This document shows positions 1 through 11,177 of a stretch of DNA of 64,000 bases, one piece after another. Numbering within the stretch: position 1 is the first letter of the stretch; each line of letters begins with the position of its first letter. The stretch spans positions 3,720,001-3,784,000 of the forward strand of contig NZ_CP142208.1 of the NCBI RefSeq assembly GCF_036865545.1, read 5' to 3'. A model generated the notes under the pieces. It worked only from the letters and a program-made list of their open reading frames with translations, searched no databases and was not told where the DNA came from. The DNA is from Erwinia sp. E_sp_B01_1. Its GTDB lineage: Bacteria; Pseudomonadota; Gammaproteobacteria; Enterobacterales; Enterobacteriaceae. A program made the position numbers and the translations under genes.

Positions 1-1666
1 CACCCCCACTTTCCTCAACTGTGGGAAACAGCAACGTGGCGAGCTGGTGTCATGTTTCCTGCTGCGTATTGAAGACAATATGGAATCCATCGGCCGCTCG
101 GTGAACTCCGCCCTTCAGCTCTCCAAGCGCGGCGGCGGCGTGGCGTTTCTGCTGTCGAATCTGCGTGAAGCCGGTGCGCCGATTAAGCGCATTGAAAACC
201 AGTCTTCCGGGGTGATCCCGGTGATGAAAATGCTGGAAGATGCCTTTTCCTATGCCAATCAGCTCGGCGCGCGCCAGGGAGCCGGTGCCGTTTATCTGCA
301 TGCGCATCATCCGGATATCCTGCGTTTCCTGGATACCAAGCGTGAAAACGCGGATGAAAAAATTCGCATCAAAACGCTGTCGCTGGGCGTGGTCATTCCG
401 GATATCACTTTCCAGCTGGCTAAAACCCATCAGCCCATGGCGTTGTTTTCACCCTACGATGTGGAACGCATTTACGGTCTGCCGTTTGCCGATATCAGCA
501 TCAGTGAAAAATATCATGAGATGCTGGCAGATGAGCGCATAACACGGACCTTTATTAATCCACGCGAGTTTTTCCAGACGCTGGCAGAAATCCAGTTTGA
601 GTCTGGCTATCCCTACATCATGTTTGAAGATACGGTGAACCGCGCTAATCCGATTCAGGGACGGATCAACATGAGCAACCTCTGCTCAGAGATCCTGCAG
701 GTCAATACCCCCACTGAATACAACGATGATCTGAGCTACAACCGGATCGGCAAGGATATCTCCTGCAATCTGGGCTCGCTGAATATTGCTCATACTATGG
801 ATTCGCCTGATTTCGCCCGCTCGGTAGAAATTGCCGTCAGAGGGCTGACAGCGGTATCCGATCAGAGTCATATCCACTCTGTTCCTTCCATTGAGAGAGG
901 CAATGCTCAGTCACACGCTATCGGCCTGGGGCAGATGAACCTGCATGGCTATCTGGCGCGCGAAGGCATTCATTATGGTTCTGAGGCGGCCCTGGATTTC
1001 ACCAACCTCTATTTCTATGCCATCACCTATCATGCATTGCGCACATCGAACCTGATTGCGCAGGAGCGTGGAGAACGTTTTGCCGGTTTTGAAGCGTCGC
1101 GTTATGCCACCGGCGAGTATTTTACCCAATATGTGGAGCAAAACTGGCAGCCCCGCACGGCTGAAGTGGCTGCGCTGTTTGCAGGCGCCGGTATTGCGTT
1201 ACCCGATCGGCAGGCCTGGAAAGATCTGCGCGATGCGGTGATGAAGCACGGGATTTATAATCAGAATTTGCAGGCGATCCCCCCAACCGGCTCCATCTCC
1301 TACATCAACCATGCGACATCCAGTATTCACCCTATCGTTTCCCGGATTGAGATCCGCAAAGAGGGGAAAACGGGCCGCGTCTATTACCCTGCGCCGTTTA
1401 TGAATAACGTGAATCAGGAGTTCTACCGCGACGCCTATGATATCGGGCCGGAAGCGATCATCAATACCTATGCCGAAGCCACGCGCCATGTCGATCAGGG
1501 GCTTTCTCTGACGCTGTTCTTCCGCGATACCGCCACCACTCGCGATATCAATAAGGCGCAGATTTATGCCTGGAAGAAAGGGATCAAAACCCTCTATTAC
1601 ATTCGCCTGCGCCAGATGGCCCTTCTGGGCACTGAAGTGGAAGGCTGCGTTTCCTGCTCGCTGTAA
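1..1666 (+). CDS. nrdE: Class Ib ribonucleoside-diphosphate reductase, alpha subunit (5' end outside window)
   Basis: Large catalytic subunit that reduces ribonucleoside diphosphates to deoxyribonucleotides with the NrdF radical subunit. The reading frame is open from base 2, so the gene enters from outside; about 554 residues are present against roughly 714 for the family, so about 160 N-terminal residues are missing. The first visible residues ([18 protein letters not shown]) contain an active-site cysteine. The thiyl-radical motif NLCSE lies near base 680 and the C-terminal redox pair is in [12 protein letters not shown] at 47 only looks like a start: conserved NrdE sequence continues upstream of it. 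nrdF follows after 42 bases, as in the usual nrdHIEF operon; nrdH and nrdI would lie just before the window. Confidence 0.97.
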   Translation, partial: TPTFLNCGKQQRGELVSCFLLRIEDNMESIGRSVNSALQLSKRGGGVAFLLSNLREAGAPIKRIENQSSGVIPVMKMLEDAFSYANQLGARQGAGAVYLHAHHPDILRFLDTKRENADEKIRIKTLSLGVVIPDITFQLAKTHQPMALFSPYDVERIYGLPFADISISEKYHEMLADERITRTFINPREFFQTLAEIQFESGYPYIMFEDTVNRANPIQGRINMSNLCSEILQVNTPTEYNDDLSYNRIGKDISCNLGSLNIAHTMDSPDFARSVEIAVRGLTAVSDQSHIHSVPSIERGNAQSHAIGLGQMNLHGYLAREGIHYGSEAALDFTNLYFYAITYHALRTSNLIAQERGERFAGFEASRYATGEYFTQYVEQNWQPRTAEVAALFAGAGIALPDRQAWKDLRDAVMKHGIYNQNLQAIPPTGSISYINHATSSIHPIVSRIEIRKEGKTGRVYYPAPFMNNVNQEFYRDAYDIGPEAIINTYAEATRHVDQGLSLTLFFRDTATTRDINKAQIYAWKKGIKTLYYIRLRQMALLGTEVEGCVSCSL

Positions 1667-2671
<1,005 letters not shown>

Positions 2672-2681
2672 CCGCTTTTCT

Positions 2682-2707
2682 GGTGGCTGCTGACGGCAGC
2701 CACCTTT
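2682..2707 (+). terminator. Terminator after nrdF
   Basis: Perfect 9-bp stem GGTGGCTGC / GCAGCCACC (2682-2690 and 2696-2704) with a 5-base loop, followed by a short TTT run, 10 bases past the nrdF stop. The short T tract makes its strength uncertain. Confidence 0.7.
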
Positions 2708-3066
2708 CATGCAAGGCCCCGCCAATATTTTTTTATTAATCAGTCGTTCAATAAAAAATATCTGGCCTTTTTCTGACAGTTTATTGTGCCTTATTTTGGC
2801 TAAAACCTCCCTTCCTGAAGCAATAATTCAGCGCTTTTCTGACTAATTCCGGGCGAAATATTCATTTTTTTTCACAGGGTGAAATTCCCTGCAATCCCTT
2901 ACCCTCACTGGAATTTCCGGAGATCCCTGTCTCAGGTGTAATTTTCTCAAGGCGCCCCAAGGGTTGTCTCAGTCAGGTAAATGTGCGAGGGTATGTGCCG
3001 CTAATATTTAATCTGGGTAAAGAAGAATAATAAAAAATAACCACTAATAAGGAAGACAATAATTGC
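2705..3066 (+). promoter_or_regulatory. proU (proVWX) regulatory region with P2-like promoter
   Basis: This AT-rich gene-free stretch precedes proV. A segment at 2961-2994 (GGGTTGTCTCAG, then GAGGGTAT) resembles the osmoregulated sigma-70 P2 promoter of E. coli proU as I recall it: -35 TTGTCT at 2964-2969, 17-base spacer, -10 GAGGGT at 2987-2992. The rest is AT-rich, as expected for an H-NS-silenced osmotic promoter. A ribosome binding site AAGGAAG lies at about 3050-3056. The promoter match is from memory and not verified. Confidence 0.5.
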
Positions 3067-4266
3067 ATGGCAATTAAACTTGAAGTGAAGAACTTATATA
3101 AAGTATTTGGGGAAAATCCCGATCGTGCTTTTAAGCATATCGAGAAAGGGATCGGTAAAGAGGCGCTGCTCGAGAAAACAGGACTCTCTCTCGGGGTGAA
3201 AGATGCCAGTCTGGCCATTGAAGAAGGCGAGATATTTGTGATCATGGGGTTGTCCGGCTCAGGAAAATCCACCATGGTTCGCCTTCTCAATCGTCTGATA
3301 GAACCTACTCGTGGTCAGGTTATTATTGATGGCGTTGATATAGCCAAAATATCTGACAGCGAACTGCGTGAAGTCCGCAGAAATAAAATCAGCATGGTGT
3401 TCCAGTCCTTCGCATTAATGCCGCATATGACGGTATTAAATAATGCCGCTTTCGGCATGGAATTAGCGGGAATTCCACTACAGGAACGTCAGGAAAAAGC
3501 GCTGGATGCGCTGCGCCAGGTTGGCCTCGATAATTATGCCCACGCTTATCCGGATGAATTATCTGGCGGGATGCGTCAGCGCGTTGGATTAGCCCGCGCA
3601 CTGGCCATTAATCCGGACATATTATTGATGGATGAAGCATTCTCAGCACTTGATCCTTTAATTCGTACCGAAATGCAGGACGAACTGGTTAAGCTGCAAT
3701 CCCGTCATCAGCGCACCATCGTATTTATTTCCCACGATCTGGATGAAGCCATGCGTATCGGCGATCGCATTGCCATCATGCAGGGCGGTGAAGTTATTCA
3801 GGTGGGTACGCCAGATGAGATCCTGAATAATCCGGCCAATGATTATGTGCGCACCTTCTTCCGGGGCGTGGATATCAGCCACGTATTCAGCGCGAAAGAT
3901 ATTGCCCGCCGTGGTGCCGGTTCACTGATGCGTAAAGCACCAGGTTTTGGCCCGCGCTCTGCACTGAAGCTGCTGCAGGATGATGACCGCGAATATGGCT
4001 ACATTCTGGAGAAACAACGGTTTATTGGGGTGGTATCCACTGACTCACTGAAGGCTGCTTTGGCTTCCGGTGAAGGTCTTGATGGTGCTCTTCTCTCTTC
4101 TCCTGTCGCCATGCCTGGCGATACCTCGCTGAACGATTTGTTGTCTCACGTTGCGCAGGCACCTTGTGCCGTGCCGGTTATCGGTGAAGACAATCAGTAC
4201 ATCGGGATTATTTCCAAAGGCACGTTATTACAGGCATTAGACCGCGAGGGGGCTACCAGTGAGTGA
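3067..4266 (+). CDS. proV: Glycine betaine/proline ABC importer, ATP-binding subunit
   Basis: Cytoplasmic ATPase of the ProU osmoprotectant importer. Visible motifs: Walker [10 protein letters not shown] (residues 61-69), signature LSGGMRQ (165-171), Walker B ILLMDE (185-190), then two C-terminal CBS modules (about 280-399) which in this family sense ionic strength. 399 residues, against 400 in E. coli. The start at 3067 has a good ribosome binding site. Its stop overlaps the proW start by 8 bases, implying translational coupling. Confidence 0.98.
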   Translation: MAIKLEVKNLYKVFGENPDRAFKHIEKGIGKEALLEKTGLSLGVKDASLAIEEGEIFVIMGLSGSGKSTMVRLLNRLIEPTRGQVIIDGVDIAKISDSELREVRRNKISMVFQSFALMPHMTVLNNAAFGMELAGIPLQERQEKALDALRQVGLDNYAHAYPDELSGGMRQRVGLARALAINPDILLMDEAFSALDPLIRTEMQDELVKLQSRHQRTIVFISHDLDEAMRIGDRIAIMQGGEVIQVGTPDEILNNPANDYVRTFFRGVDISHVFSAKDIARRGAGSLMRKAPGFGPRSALKLLQDDDREYGYILEKQRFIGVVSTDSLKAALASGEGLDGALLSSPVAMPGDTSLNDLLSHVAQAPCAVPVIGEDNQYIGIISKGTLLQALDREGATSE

Positions 4267-5461
4267 ACAGACAACCGCAACCGATCCATGGGCGGCCTCA
4301 AGCCAGTCCACCAGTGCACCTGCAACAGACAGTGCGCAGTCAGCAACCACTACGCCAGCAGCCGGAAGCAGCGATCCCTGGTCAACTTCCGCTGCCCCGG
4401 CTGACGGCGGCACCTCTGCTGCGCCAGCGGATGCTGCGCCTGCGAGCGGTGGTGATGCATGGGGTTCTCCTGCGGGTGGCCATGATGCCGCAGCGGCCAG
4501 CGGCAGCGACTGGTTAAACAGCGCGCCAGCACCGCAGGCAGAGCACTTCTCCATTCTGGACCCGTTCCATAAAACGCTGATCCCACTGGACAGCTGGGTG
4601 ACTACCGGTATCGACTGGATCGTCTCTCACTTCAGGCCGCTGTTCCAGGGCATTCGCGTGCCGGTGGATTACATCCTCAGCGCTTTCCAGCAGTTACTGT
4701 TGGGGATGCCTGCGCCGGTAGCGATCCTGGTGTTTGCGCTGATTGCCTGGCAGATGTCCAGCCTGAGCATGGGAGTCGCCACGCTGGTCTCGCTGATTAT
4801 CATCGGTGCCATCGGTGCCTGGTCACAGGCGATGGTTACGCTGGCTCTGGTACTGACGGCCCTGCTGTTCTGTATCCTGATAGGCCTGCCGCTAGGCATC
4901 TGGCTGGCAAGATCCCAACGCGCCGCCAAAATTATCCGTCCGCTGCTGGATGCAATGCAGACCACGCCAGCCTTCGTCTATCTGGTTCCTATCGTGATGC
5001 TGTTTGGTATCGGTAACGTGCCGGGCGTGGTGGTGACAATTATCTTTGCCCTGCCACCGATTGTCCGCCTGACCATTCTGGGCATTAAGCAGGTTCCCGC
5101 AGATCTTATCGAAGCCGGTGAGTCCTTCGGTGCCAGCCCGCGCCAGATGCTGTTCAAAGTTCAGTTACCGCTGGCGATGCCGACCATTATGGCCGGTGTA
5201 AACCAGACACTGATGCTGGCGCTGTCGATGGTGGTTATCGCCTCGATGATTGCCGTGGGCGGTCTGGGCCAGATGGTACTGCGCGGGATTGGCCGCCTGG
5301 ATATGGGCCTGGCGACCGTGGGGGGAGTGGGGATTGTCATCCTTGCCATCATCCTGGATCGTCTGACGCAGTCACTGGGCCGTGACAGCCGCAGCCGTGG
5401 TAACCGTCACTGGTACGCCACCGGCCCTCTGGGCCTGTTTACCCGTCCGTTTATCAAGTAA
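4259..5461 (+). CDS. proW: Glycine betaine/proline ABC importer, permease subunit with enlarged N-terminal tail
   Basis: Inner-membrane permease of ProU. From residue 96 onward ([15 protein letters not shown]) the sequence is very close to E. coli ProW, including the transmembrane region and the EAA loop ([13 protein letters not shown]). It starts with GTG inside the end of proV. Length is 400 residues, 46 more than E. coli ProW (354). The excess lies in a cytoplasmic N-terminal tail of about 95 residues made of Ala, Ser, Thr, Pro and Gly with spaced D-x-W motifs (DPW 9-11, DPW 39-41, DAW 66-68, DW 84-85). The start is fixed by the overlap and by conserved MxxQ-type beginnings. Confidence 0.97.
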   Translation: MSEQTTATDPWAASSQSTSAPATDSAQSATTTPAAGSSDPWSTSAAPADGGTSAAPADAAPASGGDAWGSPAGGHDAAAASGSDWLNSAPAPQAEHFSILDPFHKTLIPLDSWVTTGIDWIVSHFRPLFQGIRVPVDYILSAFQQLLLGMPAPVAILVFALIAWQMSSLSMGVATLVSLIIIGAIGAWSQAMVTLALVLTALLFCILIGLPLGIWLARSQRAAKIIRPLLDAMQTTPAFVYLVPIVMLFGIGNVPGVVVTIIFALPPIVRLTILGIKQVPADLIEAGESFGASPRQMLFKVQLPLAMPTIMAGVNQTLMLALSMVVIASMIAVGGLGQMVLRGIGRLDMGLATVGGVGIVILAIILDRLTQSLGRDSRSRGNRHWYATGPLGLFTRPFIK

Positions 5462-5470
5462 CACCTTTCT

Positions 5471-5502
5471 GCGGCTGGGGCGTGTTGAGCGCTGCCAGCC
5501 GC
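5471..5502 (+). other. Intercistronic hairpin between proW and proX
   Basis: Inverted repeat GCGGCTGG / CCAGCCGC (5471-5478, 5495-5502) with a 16-base loop and no T tract, in the 72-base gap between proW and proX. Inference: an mRNA-stabilising or partial termination structure helping set the high ratio of binding protein to permease. Confidence 0.55.
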
Positions 5503-5533
5503 CAAAATAAGATAATCAAAAAGAGGATATTCC

Positions 5534-6529
5534 ATGCGTAAGACAGCATTGTTAGCCGCTGCATTCACTACACTGGCCATCACTCAGGTTTCCGCTGCCG
5601 ATTTGCCGGGTAAAGGCATCACCGTTAAGCCGGTTCAGAGCACCATTACCGAAGAAACTTTCCAGACCCTGCTGGTCAGCCGCGCGCTGGAAAAACTGGG
5701 TTATACCGTTGAAGACCCAAGCGAAGTCGATTACAACGTGGCTTATACCTCAATCGCTTCTGGTGACGGCACGTTTGTCGCGGCTAACTGGAAGCCTCTG
5801 CACGATGACATGTACAACGCGGCCGGTGGCGACAAGAAGTTTTACCGCGAAGGAACCTATGTTCAGGGCGCGGCTCAGGGTTACCTGATCGACAAAAAAA
5901 CGGCTGAGAAATATCACATCACCCGTATCGACCAGCTGAAAGATCCCAAGCTGGCGAAGCTGTTCGACACCAACGATGACGGTAAAGCTGACATGACGGG
6001 CTGTACGCCAGGCTGGGGCTGTGAAGCGGTGATCAACCACCAGCTGAAAGCGTTCGACCTGAGTAAAACAGTTGAGCATAACCAGGGTAACTACTCGGCA
6101 ATGATTGCCGATACCATCACCCGCTTTAAAGAAGGCAAACCGATCCTCTATTACACCTGGACCCCTTACTGGGTGAGTGATGTGCTGGTTCCGGGCCGTG
6201 ATGTGGTCTGGCTGCAGGTGCCGTTCACTTCTATGCCTGGCGCACAGAAGGATGTCGAAACCAAACTGCCTAACGGCGCGAACTATGGTTTCCCGGTGAA
6301 CACCATGCATATCGTGGCTAACAAAGCCTGGGCTGAGAAAAACCCGGCAGCCGCTAAACTGTTCTCAGAGATGAAACTGCCGATTGCGGATATCAATGCC
6401 CAGAACTCCCGTATGCATGATGGTCAGTCTTCAGAAGCCGATATCAACGCTCACGTTGATGGCTGGATCAAAGCCCACCAGGCTCAGTTTGATGGCTGGG
6501 TAAAAGATGCCATGGCCGCCGCTAAATAA
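5534..6529 (+). CDS. proX: Glycine betaine-binding periplasmic protein
   Basis: Periplasmic receptor of ProU. A signal peptide ([11 protein letters not shown]..., cleavage after VSA at residue 21) gives a mature protein whose ligand box is intact: Trp86, Trp161 and Trp209 correspond to mature Trp65, Trp140 and Trp188, which form the aromatic cage for betaine. Cys157 and Cys163 match the known disulfide (mature 136/142). 331 residues against 330 in E. coli. Ribosome binding site AAGAGGAT lies just upstream. Last gene of the proVWX operon. Confidence 0.98.
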   Translation: MRKTALLAAAFTTLAITQVSAADLPGKGITVKPVQSTITEETFQTLLVSRALEKLGYTVEDPSEVDYNVAYTSIASGDGTFVAANWKPLHDDMYNAAGGDKKFYREGTYVQGAAQGYLIDKKTAEKYHITRIDQLKDPKLAKLFDTNDDGKADMTGCTPGWGCEAVINHQLKAFDLSKTVEHNQGNYSAMIADTITRFKEGKPILYYTWTPYWVSDVLVPGRDVVWLQVPFTSMPGAQKDVETKLPNGANYGFPVNTMHIVANKAWAEKNPAAAKLFSEMKLPIADINAQNSRMHDGQSSEADINAHVDGWIKAHQAQFDGWVKDAMAAAK

Positions 6530-6588
6530 TTGACGGTTTGAGGCTAACGAACCTGAAGCGATGGGAGCAAATGCCTTGAACAAAGCAT

Positions 6589-6719
6589 CACGGGCCATGG
6601 ACGGCCCGTGCTGAGCTGCCACGGATAGCGCTTTTCGCTTCTTTGTGAGAGGCATATGCTCCCTGAGCCTGCACTTAGTCAATAACTTTAAAGGATGGCG
6701 CTGGCGTCATCCTTTTTTT
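6589..6719 (+). terminator. Terminator region after proX
   Basis: Two stem-loops follow proX. The first, CACGGGCC / GGCCCGTG (6589-6596, 6603-6610), lacks a T tract. The second, AGGATGGCG / CGTCATCCT at about 6692-6712 (one G-U pair), is followed by seven Ts at 6713-6719 and is a standard intrinsic terminator. The stretch 6530-6588 shows nothing else. Confidence 0.85.
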
Positions 6720-6807
6720 GTCTGCCTTTGTCAGGCAATTAAATAGTGAGTGAGATAATCATTCAGGTTACCCTCTGTTAAACAAACAGATAACTTTACT
6801 GAGCGCG

Positions 6808-7992
6808 ATGAAATCCCCGCAAGCTGGCCTCACTCCTTTCCTGGTTGCCCTGATGTCCGTGGCAACGGGCCTTTCTGTAGCCTGTAACTATTACGTACAG
6901 CCGCTGCTGGAAACGGTCGCCCGCACCTTCCATCTCTCGGTCAATCAGGCCGGTTTTATCGTTACGACGGCCCAACTTGGCTATGCCGCCGGACTGCTGT
7001 TACTGGTGCCATTAGGCGACATGCTTGAGCGCCGTGGCCTGATCGTCATCATGAGCCTGCTGGCAGCGGGTGGCATGGTCATCACGGCCCTCTCGCCCAC
7101 CCTTCCGGTCATGCTGCTCGGCACGGTGTTAACCGGCCTGTTCTCGGTGGTGGCGCAAATTCTGGTGCCGCTGGCTGCCACGCTTGCAGCCCCGGAAAAA
7201 CGCGGCAAAGTGGTGGGGACCGTGATGAGCGGTCTGCTGCTTGGGATCCTGTTAGCCCGTACCGTTGCTGGCGGTCTGGCGCAACTGGGTGGCTGGCGAA
7301 CCGTTTACTGGGTTGCCAGCGTGCTGATGGTACTAATGGCTGTCGCGCTGTGGCGGTTGCTACCGCGCTATAAGCAATCAGTTTCGCTGAACTATGGCCA
7401 GCTTCTTAAATCCATTTTCAGCCTCTATGCCACCACGCCGGTGCTCAGAACGCGGGCAATCACTGGCTGCCTCGCTTTTGCTAATTTCAGCGTGCTCTGG
7501 ACATCAATGGCCTTTTTACTGGCCTCGCCGCCTTACGGTTATTCTGAAGGCACCATCGGTCTGCTGGGTCTGGTGGGTGCTGCCGGTGCGCTGGCTGCCC
7601 GACAGGCGGGTTCGCTGGCCGATAAAGGAAAAGCACGGCTTACCACTACCGCCGGTTTACTGATCATGCTGGTCTCCTGGGGCATCACCGCAATGGGGAG
7701 CCATTCGCTGATTGCACTGATCGTCGGTATCCTTCTGCTGGATCTGGCGGTTCAGGGCGTTCACATTACAAATCAGAGCGTTATCTATCGCAGCCTGCCT
7801 GAAGCCCGTAACCGACTCACCTCAGGTTATATGACCAGTTACTTTATTGGTGGCGCTTTAGGTTCACTACTCTCCGCAACGGCTTATCAACACGCTGGCT
7901 GGCATGGCGTGTGTATTGCCGGGGCTATCTTAACTTTACTTAATCTGTTGAACTGGTGGCGGGGCGCGCGCAATGAGTTGTCTGTTCCTTAG
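6808..7992 (+). CDS. ygaY: MFS transporter (intact YgaY-type)
   Basis: Integral membrane protein of the major facilitator superfamily, about 12 transmembrane segments, with the loop 2-3 motif written GDMLERRG. Substrate unknown; the subfamily is related to amino acid/sugar efflux carriers. The gene sits between proX and ygaZ, exactly where E. coli K-12 carries the disrupted gene ygaY, so I name it by position and class. Here the 394-codon frame is uninterrupted. The start at 6808 has only a weak ribosome binding site, so a slightly internal start is possible. No obvious partner gene. Confidence 0.8.
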   Translation: MKSPQAGLTPFLVALMSVATGLSVACNYYVQPLLETVARTFHLSVNQAGFIVTTAQLGYAAGLLLLVPLGDMLERRGLIVIMSLLAAGGMVITALSPTLPVMLLGTVLTGLFSVVAQILVPLAATLAAPEKRGKVVGTVMSGLLLGILLARTVAGGLAQLGGWRTVYWVASVLMVLMAVALWRLLPRYKQSVSLNYGQLLKSIFSLYATTPVLRTRAITGCLAFANFSVLWTSMAFLLASPPYGYSEGTIGLLGLVGAAGALAARQAGSLADKGKARLTTTAGLLIMLVSWGITAMGSHSLIALIVGILLLDLAVQGVHITNQSVIYRSLPEARNRLTSGYMTSYFIGGALGSLLSATAYQHAGWHGVCIAGAILTLLNLLNWWRGARNELSVP

Positions 7993-8134
7993 CCTGCAAA
8001 TAGTAAATTAAGGACATTTCAGCGCCACTGGCCTGTTAAGCGTTTACACAGTCTGGTATGGTAAGCCTGTACTTATTCAGGTTGGTTATTTTTTCGCATG
8101 AAACTATTAAGTAACAGGCAGGAACGGGTTCAGA

Positions 8135-8875
8135 ATGACTGAGCACTCAAACGAAGAGATCGCCTCCAACCAACGGCAGGCAACCTGGGGCGAAGGCCTG
8201 GTTGACAGTCTGCCGATTGTCATAGGTTATCTGCCTGTTGCTTTCGCTTTTGGCCTGAATGCAACCAGGCTCGGCTTTACCCCTCTGGAAGCGATCTTCT
8301 TTTCCTGCGTGATTTATGCCGGAGCCAGCCAGTTTGTCATCACGGCTTTACTCAGCGCTGGTGCCTCACTCTGGGTGGCCGCACTGACCGTAATGGCTAT
8401 GGATGTGCGCCATGTTCTCTATGGCCCATCACTGCGCCAACGCTGCCTGCAGGCTTTAAACCCGCGTAAAACCCCTTTCTGGGCTTTCGGACTCACTGAT
8501 GAAGTCTTCGCTGCCGCCACCGCAAAGCTCAATCGCGATCGGCGAAGCTGGAGTGAAAACTGGATGCTGGGTATCGCTGCCAGCTCCTGGCTCTCGTGGG
8601 TCATTGGAACCGCGGCAGGCGCCTGGTCCGGCAATGGCCTGCTGGAGAATTATCCGGCAGTGGAAGCAGCGCTGACCTTTATGTTGCCTGCCCTGTTCCT
8701 GAGTTTTTTGCTCGCTTCCTGTCAGCGCCGTCAAAGTTACACCGTTGTTGCTGCGCTGGCGGGCGCGCTGCTCGGGCTCACCTTATTCTCGATCCCTGTG
8801 GCTATTCTGGCAGGTATCGCTGCAGGTTGCCTGGCTGCCCTTATCCCGCCACCAAAACAGAAGCAGCCACAATGA
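8135..8875 (+). CDS. ygaZ: L-valine exporter, large subunit (AzlC family)
   Basis: Inner-membrane subunit of the YgaZH/AzlCD branched-chain amino acid exporter. 246 residues against 245 in E. coli; characteristic AzlC stretches [16 protein letters not shown] and YAGASQFV near the N-terminus, about five to six membrane spans. Its TGA stop overlaps the ATG of ygaH (ATGA), so the two subunits are translationally coupled. The 142-base gap before it contains no clear promoter that I could assign. Confidence 0.93.
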   Translation: MTEHSNEEIASNQRQATWGEGLVDSLPIVIGYLPVAFAFGLNATRLGFTPLEAIFFSCVIYAGASQFVITALLSAGASLWVAALTVMAMDVRHVLYGPSLRQRCLQALNPRKTPFWAFGLTDEVFAAATAKLNRDRRSWSENWMLGIAASSWLSWVIGTAAGAWSGNGLLENYPAVEAALTFMLPALFLSFLLASCQRRQSYTVVAALAGALLGLTLFSIPVAILAGIAAGCLAALIPPPKQKQPQ

Positions 8876-9219
8876 ACACGCAAGTCTTGTTACTGGGTGT
8901 GCTGGTAGGGGGCGTTAACTTTTTGTTTCGCTATCTGCCATTACGATTGCACGCCAATAAAGCTATCCCGCCGGTTAAGCGGGGTATTACCGGTCTGTTG
9001 CTGGACAGCATCGGCCTCGCCTCCATCTGCGCACTGCTGGTGGTGTCGAGCGTACCGGAGATTCTTCAGCATCATGAACGACTTTGGCCTACCCTTATGG
9101 GCTTTGGCTTATTAGGTATTACCTTTTATAAAACCAGCAGCATCATTCTTTCAACGCTGCTGAGCGCCCTGGGTTATGGAGTGACCTGGAAATTACTGAT
9201 GGTGTCCGCCGGAGTGTGA
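8872..9219 (+). CDS. ygaH: L-valine exporter, small subunit (AzlD family)
   Basis: Small hydrophobic partner of YgaZ: 115 residues (E. coli 111), three to four membrane spans, starting [14 protein letters not shown]. The start ATG at 8872-8874 overlaps the ygaZ stop. A longer open frame begins upstream at 8596 but runs through ygaZ and is not the real start. Confidence 0.93.
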   Translation: MNTQVLLLGVLVGGVNFLFRYLPLRLHANKAIPPVKRGITGLLLDSIGLASICALLVVSSVPEILQHHERLWPTLMGFGLLGITFYKTSSIILSTLLSALGYGVTWKLLMVSAGV

Positions 9220-9224
9220 TTTGA

Positions 9225-9238
9225 CCCTGCCGGCAGGG
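9225..9238. other. 14-bp perfect palindrome after ygaH
   Basis: CCCTGCCGGCAGGG lies 5 bases after the ygaH stop and is followed within a few bases by CCTTTTT. It could be a weak terminator of ygaZH or a protein-binding site in the mprA upstream region; the sequence alone does not decide. Confidence 0.4.
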
Positions 9239-9297
9239 ATGACCTTTTTACTTATCACCATCGTTACGATACCAGTTGCAACTTAAGAGGTTCCCAG

Positions 9298-9828
9298 ATG
9301 GAAAGTTCGTTTACCCCCATTGAACAGATGCTAAATTTCCGTGCTAACCGCCAGAAGGATTTCCCTTTGCAGGAAATCATGCTGACACGTCTGTGCATGC
9401 ATATGCAGAGCAAGCTGCTGGAAAATCGCAACAAAATGCTCAAGGCTCAGGGGATTAACGAGACGTTATTCATGGCATTGATCACGCTTGATGCTCAGGA
9501 AAATCACAGCATTCAGCCTTCTGAACTTAGCGCTGCGCTGGGTTCATCCCGTACCAACGCTACCCGCATCGCCGATGAGCTGGAAAAACGTGGCTGGATT
9601 GAACGCCGCGAAAGCGATCACGACCGCCGCTGCCTGCATCTGCATCTGACAGATAAAGGTCATGAGTTTCTGCGCCAGCTGCTCCCACCTCAGCATCAGT
9701 GCCTGCAACTGCTGTGGTCTGCACTGAGCGCATCTGAAAAAAGTCAGCTGGAAGGCATTACACGTAAGTTACTGACTCGTCTGGATCAAATGGACGAAGA
9801 GGAAGTGGTTACTGCACTTTCACGCTGA
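9298..9828 (+). CDS. mprA: MarR-family repressor of the EmrAB efflux pump
   Basis: Winged-helix regulator (MprA/EmrR) that represses mprA-emrAB and is released by uncouplers and other hydrophobic drugs. 176 residues as in E. coli. The MarR DNA-binding region is clear: [31 protein letters not shown], with the wing carrying [16 protein letters not shown]. It directly precedes emrA and emrB on the same strand, the known autoregulated operon. The operator should lie in 9239-9297 but I could not pick out a confident inverted repeat. Confidence 0.96.
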   Translation: MESSFTPIEQMLNFRANRQKDFPLQEIMLTRLCMHMQSKLLENRNKMLKAQGINETLFMALITLDAQENHSIQPSELSAALGSSRTNATRIADELEKRGWIERRESDHDRRCLHLHLTDKGHEFLRQLLPPQHQCLQLLWSALSASEKSQLEGITRKLLTRLDQMDEEEVVTALSR

Positions 9829-9987
9829 CCTTTTGAGCAATAGCATATTGTGCGACAACCTGCCTGCCAGTAACCGCTATTTTAGTCCGCAAATTTTGAC
9901 TTATGCCAGCGCTAACCCGCTGGCATTTTAGACTCCGGGCCTGGCTATTTCAGTCATGCCCGGTTGGCATGGATAAGTGGAGAAATC

Positions 9988-11160
9988 ATGAGTGCAAATG
10001 CGGAGATCCAAAACCCGCAACCGCCAGCTAATAAAAAGAAAAAACGTAAAACAGCGTTAATTTTTCTGGCTGTGCTGTTCATTCTTATCGGGATTGCGTA
10101 TCTGGTGTACTGGTTTATGGTGCTGCGCCACTATCAGGAAACCGACGATGCTTACGTGGCAGGAAACCAGGCGCAGGTCATGGCGCAGGTCTCTGGCAGC
10201 GTCAATAAGGTGTGGTTCGACGACACTGATTTTGTCAAAAAAGGCGATGTGCTGGTAACGCTGGATAAAACAGACGCAGAACAGGCGTTTGAAAAGGCGC
10301 AAACGGCACTTGCCACCACCGTTCGTCAGACCCATCAGCTGATCATCAATGGCCGGCAATATCAGGCCACGATTGATCTGCAAAAAACAGCGCTTGAACA
10401 GGCTCAGTCCGATCTCAAACGCCGTGAGCCTTTGGGCGCCGCTAATTTGATTGGCCGTGAAGATTTGCAACACGCACGTGATGCTGTCGCGACCGCAAAA
10501 GCCCAACTGGATGTCGCTCTGCAACAATACAACGCTAACCAGGCGATGGTCCTCAATACCTCGCTGGAAAACCAGCCTGCGGTAAAACAAAGCGCGGCTG
10601 AACTGCGTGATGCCTGGCTTGCGCTTCAGCGTACCGAAGTGGTCAGCCCTGTAGACGGGTTTGTCTCCCGCCGCAGCGTGCAGGTGGGTTCGCAAATCAC
10701 CTCCACTACCCCGCTGCTGGCCATCGTCCCCTCGACTAATCTGTGGGTTGATGCCAACTTCAAAGAGACACAGCTTGCCGGCGTGCGCATTGGCCAGCCA
10801 GCAACGGTGACCAGTGACATCTACGGTGACGACGTGGTTTATCACGGCAAAGTCGTCGGGCTGGATATGGGCACCGGCAGCGCGTTTTCTCTGCTTCCGG
10901 CTCAGAATGCCACGGGCAACTGGATCAAAGTCGTACAGCGCCTGCCGGTGCGTATTGAACTGGATCCGCAGGAAGTGGCTAAGCATCCGCTGCGTATCGG
11001 CCTCTCAACGCTGGTAAGTATTGACACGGACAACACCGATGGCGGCGTCCTGGCTACCAGCGTCCGTTCTGCTCCGGCTTATGAAACCGATGCGCTGGCG
11101 CTGGATTTAGCCCCGGCTAACCAGATGATCGCCGAAATCATCCGCGCCAATGCAGGCTGA
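9988..11160 (+). CDS. emrA: Multidrug efflux membrane fusion protein EmrA
   Basis: Periplasmic adaptor linking EmrB to an outer-membrane channel (TolC). One N-terminal transmembrane segment after a Lys-rich cytoplasmic tail (NKKKKRK), then lipoyl/biotin-like halves (ETDDAYVAGNQAQ) and a coiled-coil hairpin. I chose ATG 9988 (MSANAEIQNPQ) with ribosome binding site GTGGAG; this gives 390 residues, the same as E. coli. A frame extending to 9964 has no support. emrB follows after 17 bases. Confidence 0.96.
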   Translation: MSANAEIQNPQPPANKKKKRKTALIFLAVLFILIGIAYLVYWFMVLRHYQETDDAYVAGNQAQVMAQVSGSVNKVWFDDTDFVKKGDVLVTLDKTDAEQAFEKAQTALATTVRQTHQLIINGRQYQATIDLQKTALEQAQSDLKRREPLGAANLIGREDLQHARDAVATAKAQLDVALQQYNANQAMVLNTSLENQPAVKQSAAELRDAWLALQRTEVVSPVDGFVSRRSVQVGSQITSTTPLLAIVPSTNLWVDANFKETQLAGVRIGQPATVTSDIYGDDVVYHGKVVGLDMGTGSAFSLLPAQNATGNWIKVVQRLPVRIELDPQEVAKHPLRIGLSTLVSIDTDNTDGGVLATSVRSAPAYETDALALDLAPANQMIAEIIRANAG

Positions 11161-11177
11161 TAACGCGGGAGGCTGTT

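Noticed and set aside
47..1666. nrdE starting at GTG 47
   Set aside because: Conserved NrdE residues including an active-site cysteine continue upstream to base 2, so the true start is outside the window.
4237..4586. Minus-strand frames rich in Ala and Ser opposite the proW start
   Set aside because: Shadow of the low-complexity GC-rich ProW tail.
8596..9219. 207-codon version of ygaH
   Set aside because: The first 92 codons run out of frame through ygaZ; the ATGA overlap start at 8872 gives the family length.
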